Source of the DNA: Haplomitrium mnioides
Taxonomy: Eukaryota > Marchantiophyta > Haplomitriopsida > Calobryales
DNA length: 31,595 nucleotides
Assembly (NCBI GenBank): GCA_049999725.1
Contig: JBNGIS010020199.1
Coordinates: 1 to 31,595, forward strand
Reading direction: 5' to 3'
Both the position numbers and the translations under genes were made by a program. The notes under the pieces were generated by a model, which was given only the letters and a program-made list of their open reading frames with translations, did not search any database and was not told the origin of the DNA. Shown piece after piece: positions 10,928-22,240 of the stretch (its first letter is position 1; each line of letters starts with the position of its first letter).

Positions 10928-12288
10928 GATCCTAGAATAATTTTTTTGCTGCGAAGCAGTAGTATTTAATTGTATGCTTGTGGGCAAGCAGGTAGCTGAG
11001 CTTGACAATGACATCGTCGGGCTCATCCGAGCCGGAGTGAAGGAAGTCGTGTGTGGCCGAAAAGAATTGAAGTTGTCAGATGGCAGAAATGCGGGCATCT
11101 CCCGTTTCGTACCGACCTACACCAGGACTGGATACCTCCTTGGCTTGCGTGTCTCAGCTTCGCACAGGTAGCTGCAAATTATTTTGACTCGCAAAAGAGA
11201 CTCATCTTGTCTCAAATCTTATCATTATGGATTTTGAGCTGCTGCATTGATTTTGATGTTTGTTTGTTTGAAAATTCAGGAGAAAGGGCATTGGATTGAA
11301 GCTCGCATCGTCAATGGAGGAATGGTGCATGGAGCAGGGGGCTGGTTATGTGTACATTATGACAGAGAAAAGTAACGAATCGTCTCTTCAGCTCTTCACC
11401 AAACGCCTCAATTACACTCCGTTGAGAAGCCTGGCGCTGCTGGTGCATCCGGTCCATCGCCGGAAGCACTGGGTATCTCCCAAGGTGGAATTCACCAAGC
11501 TATCGGTGGAAGATGCTGTTGCTCTGTACCGGAGCGTCCTGGGTGATCAGGAGTTCTTCCCTGCCGACATTGACAGGATTCTTGGGAGCAAATTGTGCGC
11601 AGGGACGTGGGTGGCAAGCTTTGGTGAAGATCGGAAGAGACGCTTGTGCTGTGGTGGATCGTGCAGAGTGAGCCAGACCGTGTCATGCTCCGAGGCAATT
11701 GCAAACCTCAGGCCCAAGAGCTGGGCAGTGATGAGCGTCTGGATGTGCAACGAGATTTTTAAGTTTGAGATGAGGGGAGTGGGAATGATGAAGAGAGTCC
11801 TGGCATCTCTGTCTCGATTTGCGGAGAAGGTGTTGCCCTGGGTTCCAATGGAATTCCCAACCATCCCTGATGTCAACAAGTCCTTCGGAATGCAATTCAT
11901 GTTCGGAATGCACGCTGAAGGAGATATGGGGCCGCAGCTGCTCACAGCTCTTTGCAAGCACGCGCACAACATCGCGTTGGAATATGGATGTCAAGTGGTT
12001 ATGACGGAGGTGGGTGCGACGGATCCCATTGCGAGGTGTATACCTTTCCGCAAATCGTTCTCAGCCTTGGACGATTTGTGGTGTATGAAGCGCCTTGAGC
12101 CCGTGGCAGATGATCTATGGTGCGTGAAGCGCATCAGCAGGGATCTAGCTTGTCAAGTTGGAACTGGAGACATCAAGTGCAGCACGAGATCCAATCACGA
12201 TCATAGGAGGTGGGATCATGAGGTGGAGTTCGATTGGTGCAAGACACCGCAACCATCTTCATTATTTGCCGATCCTCGGGATGCCTAG
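10243..12288 (+). CDS. HLS1-like: HOOKLESS1-like GNAT N-acetyltransferase, three exons
   Basis: Exons are 10243-10452, 10992-11167 and 11280-12288, which join to 464 codons and end in TAG. Both introns are GT-AG (GTGAGG...AGCAG, 539 bp; GTAGCT...TTCAG, 112 bp), and the joined frame follows Arabidopsis HLS1, as I recall it, throughout. Exon 1 carries FTDVLGDPLCRVR (residues 50-62). Exons 2 and 3 form the GNAT acetyl-CoA motif LGLRVSASHRRKGIG (120-134), with R129-x-x-G132-x-G134. Exon 3 then gives EFFPADID (220-227), SWAVMSVW (276-283), FGMQFMFGMHAEG (331-343) and the family C-terminus FADPRDA (458-464). The start gives MGSVQPMSRE; Met7 at 10261 is an alternative. In Arabidopsis, HLS1 is a nuclear GNAT needed for ethylene- and light-controlled apical hook growth and is linked to histone acetylation; an organism without hooks would use it in another growth role. 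It is longer than the roughly 400-residue Arabidopsis protein, partly through a tandem DDLWC motif at 393 and 406. The family is certain; orthology is not. Confidence 0.93.
10893..10924. repeat. (AG)16 microsatellite in intron 1
   Basis: An uninterrupted AG dinucleotide run inside the first intron of the HLS1-like gene, about 70 bp before the exon 2 acceptor. It is likely to be length-polymorphic. It lies upstream of the acceptor's T-rich stretch and does not disrupt it. Confidence 0.9.
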
Positions 12289-15200
12289 TTTTTCTAAACT
12301 AGCTTTAGCTTTGTACATTACCGGATTTGAATATCCTTGTACACTTAAACTGCCCCGGTGGGGTGTTTTGAATGCAACATTTTCTCAAGTGGTCTCCGAG
12401 AACGACCTCAATTCACGAAATGTGTCTGAGTTGAATCATCCTGTTGGCCCAGCGTGTAATGAATTCTTCTCATGTGCGCAAACAGAGGGAAAAGAAAGGC
12501 AAAAACAATGCTATATTCTGGACACCAAAGATCTCCTTGACTGTTGTCACACATGAGCATGATGATATTGTCCGTAATGTGACGATCCGTGATTTGTGTT
12601 TACCAATTCCAGACACACGGAATGTTCAGCCCCTTTCGGTAATCAAATGCGCAAGAATCAAAATCCCTAGTTTTGCAGACTACTGCTGCAACAGTCCGGC
12701 TGTTACCTACTCATAGTCGCCTGCCATTTCTGACGAGCCCTTGGATTTGTGTTTAGCAACTCGTGAATCCTGTGATCGTGATTAACCTGTCCTGCAACTC
12801 TCTAGCCAAAAGAAGATCGATGAGGAAGAAATACGAGCTTTCAAACGTATGTATGCCAGGGAAAACGGAGAAAGCAAGGCATGCCCTGACAAGAATGGAG
12901 CTGCAGGCTCCTGAGGCCTATCTGAGCGCGCCAAAACATGTATCTTGGAGGTTTTTTTTCTTGGGAGCGCAAATAGCCACTGTAGAAATGTCCAGGGAGG
13001 ATTCATGTAATGAACAGTGGTGGGACTGGGAAGTGCAGCAAAACTGTAATGAGCAGGATTGGAAGGCGCGAAAGATTCCGTGGAACAAAGATTTCAGCTG
13101 TGTTTTATGTTGGTTTATGCACCGATTTCCATGAAATGCCCATTCTGTTCTGTTGATATTATGAAGGTGCTTTTGGGTTTAGCAGATTTGAAAAAGTGCC
13201 ACAAATAGTGACACCCCAATGATGGGTGCCTGAGCTCGCAATACAGTGACGATAGATTAGCAGGCAGCGTGTTTTCCATGAACAAATTGGCTGGAGATAG
13301 ACGTTGGGCATGGGCTGGGAACAATCCCGTCCACGAGCAGATGTCTGGATATTTTGGCCTGTTGCAGGTAAAAACTCTAAATATATTATAAACTGCAATC
13401 GTTGGGACTTCGATTCTGAGGCAATACGTCATGGTGATGCCCTTGACGACATATCGTCTTCTTCTCCTGACGCCTTCACATGGCAAGCTCGCAGTCCAAG
13501 GTATCAAGAATGTGCTCCTGGTATTATTAATATCACCTGCATTCCTTTCAACAACTTCAGTTCTGCTCATCATGGCATTCAATGAACTCTGGATTGAAAA
13601 GTTGACTTCAACCCATTCATTGATAAGACTCTCTCGCCTCCCTTCCCTCTCTTCCCATATAACGAACTGAACGAAAGCACCTCCACTACTTCCGAGATAT
13701 TTTTATGTACGTACTTCGTATATCATTATCATGGGGTTGTTTTGACCTGTCTACAAGCCTGTTGATCTGCCTCTTATTATGTAGATTGCGTACTCTAGGC
13801 CCACCTCCATGCCTTAAATGCAACTCTCCCGTTAAACCTGGCAGCATTCATTCAACAATCGATCCCCAATCTACCCATTCCTTGTAACATTCCATTTGGA
13901 CTCTCACAGTAGTGTTCCTGTAGTAGCACTGTAGTGATAGACATAACAAGCATGAGGGCTTTATACTATACTCGCTGCCATGATGTTTATGTCTTTTGAT
14001 ATGGCATCTAGCTTGGAAGTGCAGTAACATTGATCCAGAATCAAAGATTTGTTGACGCTCTTGTGCTTTCTTCTTGAAGTTGTTGAGTTTAGACGTCGGC
14101 TTAGTCAAACTTTAAATACGTGGTAGGGGGAGCAGCACGTATACGTCGGAATTCTGGCTAAGAAACGTGGTCGAGATAAGATTGGAATCTAAAGCTAGAT
14201 GCCCCATCAGCAACTCCAGTCTGTCGGTCATTCTTCGGAATAACAGTTTACTACTGTTGCAGCACTCACCAGAATGAGTGCTCGATAACTTCATGTTGTT
14301 ATGGATTCCATTTGTTCAGAACATGCACTCCAGAGCTCCTATAATAGTACTCATAAATCAGCCTATGGAGAACTGTTAATAAATCCCAGAGAGGAATTCA
14401 TGTACAAAGGTGAACCTGAATGTCCTTGGAATGCAATTCTCTTGTACTCGGTACATCCAACAGTACCAAACAACCACCCACAGTACAACTCAACGGCTTA
14501 AAAGAACTATTAACCATATTCCAACACTAGAACTCCACATTTCCATGCTTATGAGAACTCCATCCATAGTCATTTTTTGACAATATAGATAGAGTCGGTT
14601 CTAATTCCACATGGTACCCACTTCCCAAAGTTTGAATACTAAACCATCATTCACACCCAGACCAATAGAGTAGTATGGCCTTGCTCGGTTGAAGATGTGT
14701 GCGTGACTGGATAATAGAATAAATGGCCTGGCAACTCCAATGTTTGCGTTAACGAATTATGGATTGTGTGGTGTCTCTCTGGGAATGTTGTTTGCAGGGG
14801 GGAGGTTCGCGGGGCAGACTTAGAGGAAGCATGGAAAGCAACACCAGGTACTGCCGGTTCGCTCGCGCTCCGAGAAAAATAACGCCACTGTACACTATCA
14901 TCATCCTCAGCAATCTGGTTGTTGACAAAAATTGGAATTAGGAACGTCAGTGAGATCTGCGGAGCTACCTATTTGGCATTTACGTACTGATGAGATCGTG
15001 ATGGTGGAATTGAGGCATTGTGCCTGATAGAGCTTCAGGTACAGAGTTCTGGGAATCTAGGTCATAAATGATGCTGCAACAACCACAGTATTTGGGAAAA
15101 CTAAATGCGAGGACATATTTCCCGTTAGCTGATTGAAGGTTTGCAGCCAGTACTGCACTTATACAGTATTAAATTATGCAAGTGCGTACTGTAGCCTAGA

Positions 15201-18199
15201 AAAGCGTAAAACTGTTGCGATGCCAAGGCATGCAAAAAGGGCTTGGGAAAGCCATGAGAGAACAACATCGGCTCTGCCTACCGAAAGCGAAAGCTGGCAG
15301 ACAACGAGGTTGCGTTTTGGAAAGAGAGTCTGAATTACTCACAATGAACGTGGGCGAGGAGGTGAGCTGTAGCTCACGGTTGTTCCTAGAAAGAGTGTCT
15401 GAATTCAGTTCGGCTGCTTGGAGTGGTCGGTCTCCGGGGAGCACATATTGTAACTGTCTTCACTTGATCATTATGACACAGCAGCATCAGATTGCTTTCG
15501 CGATCTTCAATTGAGTGCGGATTTGTGCTGGCTGTGCTGGAATGCGAGTTGTTAGCTACTCATGCGAGGGACGGTGGGAAATACAGTACCATCTCGTAGC
15601 TGCTACCTAGAGCTTAGAGTATGATGAACCAATGCTAAGCATTTCTGTCGATGGATCAGACCTCGGGGGTCGAATTTCTTTCAAAGGAGCGTGCATTTTT
15701 TAGTTGTTGTCCCCTCCAAAGTCATTGGTCCTCTCCCCATGCTTTTCCATTCCCACTTTACGGACGGATGCATGGGTCTCAAGATTTCTTGAGTGCAAAT
15801 TTTGCTCCAATCCGCTGTTTCTCGAGGCTCAAGGCCAAACTGTTACGATCCAATGAGTCAAAACTCAACCTAGAGCACTCAACACTACTGGCGGAATGAA
15901 TCACAGTCAATTTCCCGATTATTTTTTATTCTATATTTAACTGTTGCACCTCAGCTTTTTTTAACGGCCTTCCTCCGCTTGAGCCTAGAATTTGAACACT
16001 TGACCCCACGGCTCGGATTCACAATCGAGTGCTGTCCCTCAACCCGGAACAAAATTATCCACTGCCCGAATGTGAGCGTACGTATTGGGCCAACTGGTCG
16101 CAGGTTTTGTCGAACTTACTTTGTAATGCTATTCGTCTGTTCTCCCTTCCAATGCGGTTTCGTTCTCGAAGGTTTACTTTGCCCTTGTTTACTTAGCGTA
16201 GACTAACGTTGATTTCAGAGGACGACAACTCGCGCGCGTCGATTTCTGCACATGCCAAGTAATTTACAGGCCCCAAGTAGAATTACAGTACATGCTTTTT
16301 GGAAATGAAAAGTTTCAAAACAGTCACAACAGTCCGTTGTTGACTCAGTTCACGCCGGTGTGAAGTCATTGCTCCCTGCGCAGTCCAGGGATTGATTTCC
16401 CGATTCAACTACTTTCAATATACCTAGTGACAGTGGTTAGCACTGCACCAACATTGCCTATCACAGTGACTTCAGCTTTATACTGCATGAGATCATCACG
16501 AGCAGTCCATGCTTATATGTTTGTTTGGTAGGCTCTTCAAGAGTTTTAAGGAAATTTTCTTCACTGCCTCATTCATGGCTATTCCCGAGTTTCCCGCCAT
16601 GAGGCCCAGAAAGAAGGGGACAGTTCTCAACGAGAAATACTGACATTGACTTTGATAATCATGTTAATGATTTGAACAAATAATATTAGAAAACTGGTAC
16701 CGATCTCACTCTGCAACACGCCAGTTGTTGCCCATACCGATCACCCTTTGGATCTATAAACAGCTTTAAAGTAAGTGGATTTCGATGCATTTCATCCCGA
16801 GTCTATCTGTTGAGCGATTGTTAGTAACTACAGTAGCTTCGGACATCTGAAACTGTTTGGATCTGTCCGTGGTTGTGTTTAGGTGATGTCGCTCAGATAG
16901 TTGCAGGTACCAGTATCACAAGCATAATCCTCCCTTCGTAGACATGACTCAAACTCAGCTGCATTACTACTCTCAACGGCAAATGAAGCCGCTATTTAGT
17001 TTCTTTATACCGTTGAGAACTTTTCATACTGGCATTACTAATAGCTCAATTGTGTCTATGAAAAAGACTGCAAACATAATCGAAATTTCTCGGCGTATTT
17101 GTAACATTTACTTTTTAATGGAATTATATTCCGTTAATAGTTCTAGATAAAGAAATAGGACGAAATAAGAAAGCTACCGGTACCGGTTACAAAGTTGATA
17201 CACACCGTCAAGCGAAGCTCCCGCATACCAGATTTTACATCGAACTGCGTACAAACAAGAAAACCTCCAAGTTTAGAAATAATCAGACACATGCATCGAA
17301 ACATCAAGTGCATTAGCCAGTCCGTAACACAAGTGCAGCTTGCCTCGGCGGCTGGTAAATCCATCACTGAATCACTCCATCGCAATTGTTTCAGACTTGA
17401 TTCAGAAGCTGATACAGTTAAGTAGTATGTGAGTTTGGCAACAAAGACTCCGGTCCGGCTCAAAGTCATCTCTCCACTTGTATTTGACACAATTAAACTG
17501 TCGCACTAGTACTCACACTTGACTAATGTTCAAAACTCTGCCGCCAAACGATCGACGCTGCGCTCTGCGAAATGAAAAGAGAGACACCTTTATCTTCGAC
17601 GTTTTATTTTCGTTCTGCAGTGCCACAATAATTTCAGAAACCTTCTCGGAGCCAAATTAGAATGAAAACCGTAGCAGTGATAAAGGGAAATTCTAGTTAG
17701 TCACATCAGTTTTTCACAACCATTTTCCTTCTTCAATCGAAATTGGACGACTAGTTGCATACTTGGGGACCACCATCGCGTACGCAAAACAATTGCACGT
17801 TTTAAAAAGTAATGGAAAATGTGAGAGATTCGTCGGCTCAAATGCAATGGTACAGCAGGGAAGGGATTGCATGTACAAATTAAAAGCTCTGAAGGTCGAT
17901 GACGATATGACAAATGCGAAAGTGGATATGCTAGTAGCAGCAGTAGAGATGGATGCTGATGGATGCTGATGACGGGAGGTACAACGAATGCGAACGCGAG
18001 AGCGGTAACTACTTGAGATGCTGGAAACGGCATCAAAGAAGCGAGCTGAGGTGCAGGCTGCACTGTTGTGGAGGATTCAAGGACAACGCCAATACTGAAT
18101 ATCGTTAGCGCTACGGATTAAATGGCCGAACAAATGCGCGTCCTTCAGAAAATGCTTGCCTATGACATCTGTGACAAGTTCAGACTAATTACAGGTTCT
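12289..18199. other. Long intergenic region, no supported gene
   Basis: The first few hundred bases are probably the HLS1-like 3' untranslated region; no clear poly(A) signal decides its end. The open frames here (12763-13134 plus, 13115-13582 minus, 15215-15514 plus, 17701-18063 minus) have no recognisable domains, partly overlap on opposite strands, and show no consistent splice context. No transposon ends, tRNA or rRNA were recognised. Confidence 0.5.
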
Positions 18200-18309
18200 C
18201 GATCCTTTTTCGACCTCCTATTACGGAATTTTAAACTTGTTATCCCTCACGATCCTTTTTCGAGCTCCTATTACGGAATTTTAAAAAGGGAGCGGCTTGT
18301 TATCCCTCA
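18200..18309. repeat. Tandem duplication with a 10-bp difference
   Basis: The block starting CGATCCTTTTTCGA occurs at 18200-18249 and again at 18250-18309. The copies are nearly identical except that the second contains about ten extra bases (AAGGGAGCGG) before CTTGTTATCCCTCA. The extra bases belong to the fold-back arm that follows. Confidence 0.85.
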
Positions 18310-18453
18310 GTTTATTCTAATTATCCCTCACTCCGGTTGTCCATGAAGGTCTTTGCCAGCGCAACACACCCAACCGAACCGGAGCACTGGCTGTGAATAG
18401 GATGAGGGATAATTAGCATCAACTGAGGGATAACTAGCCGCTCCCTTTAAAAA
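18279..18453. repeat. 175-bp fold-back (inverted repeat)
   Basis: The left arm 18279-18330 is the reverse complement of the right arm 18403-18453, with about four differences over 51 positions. An inner perfect pair, CTCCGGTT (18331-18338) and AACCGGAG (18377-18384), extends the stem. The decamer TTATCCCTCA occurs twice in each arm and once more just upstream at 18240-18249. The outer ends are T/A-rich and could include a target duplication. It may be a MITE-like element or a locus whose transcript folds into a long hairpin. No protein is encoded by it. Confidence 0.8.
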
Positions 18454-19125
18454 GGAAGCTCTTCCCATTATCCTCAGTGCCACCTCATGACGTTTTTGTG
18501 TGTCACGTGGGGTATCCGAACTGAATTTCCCAGTTGATGGCAGTTCCGTCACCGCTGCAGGTCTACAAAAATTGTACCCTGTAAATGACGAGGATAAAAA
18601 ACTCAGACATCTGGCATTCAATCTCATGACACTAATCCTCAATTGGTACCTCATGAAGTTACCAAGAATGCCATCAATCTCTATCGATGCATCATCTTCT
18701 TCTCGTAGTTCAGGCAGACATGATTCCGCAACATAATCCATATTTCCCCTTCACGCCTCTGGTCGATAGACTCGCAATTCTGTTTTACGTTCGACGTTCT
18801 CGCAAATCGTTTCTTAGTTGGAATATGTATTGAAGATTGCCGTAGGTTGCATGGCACGGTGCTTCCAGGTTTGGAAAAGGGAAAGTCGTTGTTCTCCTTT
18901 AAAGAGGAGATGAAGCCGTTGCATCAAAGTCGATTGATTGCTCAGCCGGCAGTCACGAGCTTTATGAAGCAAACTTATGCAAAATTTGGCACTTACTGGT
19001 ATCATTCAAACAGAGTGCTCATAGGAATCAGGAGACGGAATCACTCGGCTTCTCTGGCCAAATTTAATGGTAACAGATACAATCGGTACTGGCTCCATGG
19101 AAGCTTACGTCCCTACGCTTAACAC
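18454..19125. other. Unassigned sequence right of the fold-back
   Basis: A minus-strand frame at 18741-18328 opens with a real ATG and reads smoothly at first (MDYVAESCLPELREEDD), followed by a GGTAAC donor-like site near 18688. It runs on through the fold-back arm, which argues that at most its first 50 or so codons are coding. No family was recognised. Confidence 0.3.
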
Positions 19126-20205
19126 TTACAGTGGTGGACTGGACCTTATATATATCCACTGAAATGTATGTCTAATTTGAAGGTTACTTTGGGACACACT
19201 TGAACTCTGTGTGCACTCATGAAATTTCTTAAACCCTGCTTCCTTTTCTGGAGAAAGATTTTCTTCGAGTTCCTGGCAGTTGCATCTCACCTGAGCCCAA
19301 ATAAGGATGAGATTGTTCACCTTGCCCACGTGCAGGTTCCTCAATAATACGAGCTTGTGTGACCACCATTTGCGGTACACTTCCTCGTTCCATTCTACCT
19401 TGGCATGCACGCTATCTACTTGGCATAGAAATTAGTGGGAGCCATCAACGTGTACATGTCAGACATGCCAACTAACCAACCTTGGCAATTGCTCCTACAT
19501 CTCAAGACATCCAAGGAATCCTCAGGGCCGTTTATTTCGCAGGATTGTACATTTATGTTCTTGCGACGGAGCAGTGTCATCCTCAGTGTTGACATTGACA
19601 AGACAGATGAGCAGAAGCCGAATACGGCAGTGACTAAAGCTGGTCAAGTTCGACAGACAGTTGGACTACACCAGTGTTGTAGGCATGCCATCAATCCCGG
19701 GTCATTTCGTGATTGTCCGGGAGCTTAGCCATCCTTCTGACGATATCTCACCTGAATCTCTGAGCCAATGTTGTGTAACTTTCTAAGAATCTTTGAATGT
19801 CATATATCGGAAGTCAAGGAATTGGGGCCCATGGATTGAAACTATTGAAGACAATGACATTGCTGATCTTGCCGTCTCCCATGGGCCACCATTTCTCACC
19901 ACATAACACCCCGAGGTTTGAAAAGTGATGCGTCCTTAACCTGGTTAACTCAAATGTAATGTCAGCCTCAAATTTAGGCGGGAGAAGGAAGTTCCATACC
20001 CTCTTCGGCCACGATATGGATGGTAAAATTGGAACTCTTGCCATGCCGGTCGTCAAAATCATTAGAATTGCTCATGTTATACCACGATTTCCCTCAATCA
20101 TATCGACCACAACCTTGTTGCAAATGCGTCCAGAGCCCAAGATAACCGAATCTCACATGCCTTAACAAGAAGACAATCGTGCAAATAGCTACAAAAGCTC
20201 CTAAC
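19126..20205 (-). other. Exon-like fragments, possible decayed gene
   Basis: Several minus-strand open segments have protein-like composition: 20062-19814, 19601-19416 and 19410-19280. The last ends at a CAG|GTGAGA donor-like site near 19294. They lie downstream, in the same orientation, of a signal-peptide-like first exon at 20319-20206. I could not join them into one frame, and stops fall between them, so they may be a pseudogene or unrelated frames. No known domain was recognised. Confidence 0.25.
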
Positions 20206-20319
20206 CTGCATAGGAGTTAGCTGATAGGTGTCTCCAACTATCGAAGTCTCAGCTTTCATATCCGGAGCAGGGGGCAAATAGGTTGCTAAAATCAAGTTCA
20301 GCAGAAAACAGCAAATCAT
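20206..20319 (-). other. Possible first exon encoding a secreted N-terminus
   Basis: The minus-strand ATG at 20319 opens exactly 38 codons, ending at CAG|GTTAGG, a good plant 5' splice site. The peptide begins MICCFLLNLILATYLPPAPD, a short start, a hydrophobic core and then a small/Pro-rich stretch, as in a secretory signal peptide. The frame stays open past the donor to 20098, so an unspliced 73-residue product is an alternative. The family is unknown and no convincing second exon was found. Confidence 0.28.
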
Positions 20320-20600
20320 CTCTTTGGTTCGGAAAGAAAAACCCTATCAAGGCTTTTGGAAAAAAATGAAGTCCTACTCCAAAAATCAGTAGAATATTCC
20401 AGCAAATAACAAAAAACAGATAATTTGACAAGGTCCAACCTGCTCGGAATTATTTTGGAGCAACATATTATTTTGAACATTCCACATCCAATGCTTTGTC
20501 AAGTATCCCTTTGGATGTCATGTACTGCTGTGGACCTGTGCTACAATGCCCGTCTTTTCTTCCAGAGTTTCTCACTACCTTTCGGCAGGCCTCGCCAACA

Positions 20601-22240
20601 GTAAGTTTGTTGCATGCCTACTTCTGCAAGGAAAAGAAACGCGAAATGGATGGAGCTACAATCTCATGCTTGACAATGGAAAGTTTTTACTAGCCTCGTT
20701 TCTTCGTTGAGTGCTAACATACATGGTTCCTGTTGCTTCTGAAATTCTTGGATGCCTACTTCTACAAGGTGAAGTGAAGCGACATGCACGGAGGTACAAT
20801 CTAATGCTTGACAATAGACAGTTTTTACTAATTTCTTGGTTAAGTGCTAAGATACATATCCCTGTTGCTTCTAAAATTTTTGGTTGCCTACTTCTACAAG
20901 TTAAAGTGAGCGAAATTGCACGGAGTTACGATCTCATGCTTGACAATGGACAGTTTTTATTAGCCTTGATTTTTGGTTGAGTGCTAAGATACATGTTCCT
21001 GTTGCTTCTGAAATTCTTGGATGCCTACTTCTGCAAGGTAAAGTGCAGCGAAGTGCATGCAGTTTCAATCTCATGCTTGACAATGGACAGTTTTTATTAG
21101 CCTTGTTTTTTTGGCTGAATGGTGAGATACATGTTCCTGTTGCTTCTGAAATTCTTGGATGCCTAGTTTTGCAACGTAAAGTGAACCGAAATGCATGGAG
21201 TTACAATCTCATGCTTGACAATGGACTGTTTTTTGGCCTTGATTCTTGGTTGAGTGCTAAGATACTTGTTCCTGTTGCTTCTAAAATTCTTGGATGCCTA
21301 CTTCTACAAGGTAAAGTGAAGCGAAATTGCACGGAGTTGGATCTCATGCTTGACAATGTACAGTTTTTATTAGCCTTTATTCTTGGTTGAGTGCCAAGAT
21401 ACATGTTCGTATTGCTTCTGAAATTCATCGATGCCTATGGTAAAGTGAAGCGAAATACATGCAGTTACAATCTCATGCTTTACAATCGACAGTTTTTATT
21501 GGCATTGTTTCTTGGTTGAGTGCTAAGAAGATACATGTTCCTGTTTCTTCTGAAATTCTTGGATGCCTACTTCTGCAAGGTAAAGTACAACTAAATAGAA
21601 GGAGTTACAATCTCATGCTTGACAATGGACAGTTTTTTTTGGCCTTGATTCTTGGTTGAATGCTAAGATGCATGTTTCTGTTGCCTCTGAAATTCTTGGA
21701 TGCCGACTTTTGCTAGGTAAAGTGAAGCGAAATGCACGGAGTTACAATCTCATTCTTGACAATGAAGAGTTTCTATTAGCCTTGTTTCCTGGTTGAGTGC
21801 TAAGATACATAATCCTGTTGCCTCTGAAGTTCTCGAATGCCTACTTCTGCAAGGTAAAGTGAACCGAAATGCACGGAGTTACAATCTTGTGCTTGACGAC
21901 AATGGATAGTTTCTATTAGCCTTGTTTCTTGGCCAAGTGCTGAGATGCATGTTCCTGTTGATTTTGAAATTCTTGGATGCCTACTTCTGCAAGGTACAGT
22001 GAGATGCACGGACAATGATTCCTGATAATGTACAGTTTTTGCTAGCCTTGTTTCTTGGTTGAGTGCTAAGATACATGTTCCTGTTGCTTCTAAAATTCTT
22101 GGATGCCTACTTTTGCAAGGTAAAGTGAAGGGAATTGCATGGAGTTACAATCCCATGCTTGACGATGGACAGTTTCTATTAGGCTTGTTTCTTGGTTCAG
22201 TGCTGAGAGACATGCTCCAGGACCTGTTGCTTCTGAAAAG
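20601..22240. repeat. Satellite array, about 12 copies of a ~136-bp unit
   Basis: Copies are marked by TGTTGCTTCTGAAATTCTTG-like sequence at 20731, 20863, 21000, 21138, 21273, 21410, 21542, 21679, 21816, 21956, 22082 and 22225, spaced 126-143 bp with a mean of about 136. A partial copy starts near 20610 and the last one breaks off near 22235. Identity between units is high. Each unit also contains ATGCTTGACAATGGACAG-like and GGTTGAGTGCTAAGATACAT-like blocks, and most contain AAG|GTAAAGT, a near-consensus 5' splice site. Unit length is not a fixed multiple of three, and most units end in an in-frame TGA, so it does not encode one long repeat protein. A GTAAGT donor-like site at 20601-20606 directly precedes the array. 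Confidence 0.93.

Noticed and set aside
11547-11994. Minus-strand open frames of 103 and 141 codons
   Set aside because: They are antisense to exon 3 of the HLS1-like gene and explained by its coding bias.
12763-13134. 123-codon plus-strand open frame downstream of HLS1-like
   Set aside because: It opens with a non-ATG codon, has no known domain and may lie in or just after the 3' untranslated region.
13115-13582. 155-codon minus-strand open frame
   Set aside because: No recognisable domain, no splice or promoter context, and other open frames overlap it on both strands, so it is probably chance.
15990-16050. tRNA-like stretch on the minus strand with GTTCAAATTC
   Set aside because: The T-arm and anticodon-stem bases do not pair and no acceptor stem can be formed, so it is at most a relic.
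17701-18063. 120-codon minus-strand open frame rich in Pro, Leu and Ser
   Set aside because: The plus strand is equally open over the same stretch and no family is recognisable.
20601-22240. CRISPR-like array or repeat-protein gene
   Set aside because: There are no unique spacers between conserved repeats, the units are contiguous, and stops and frame shifts exclude a single repeat protein.
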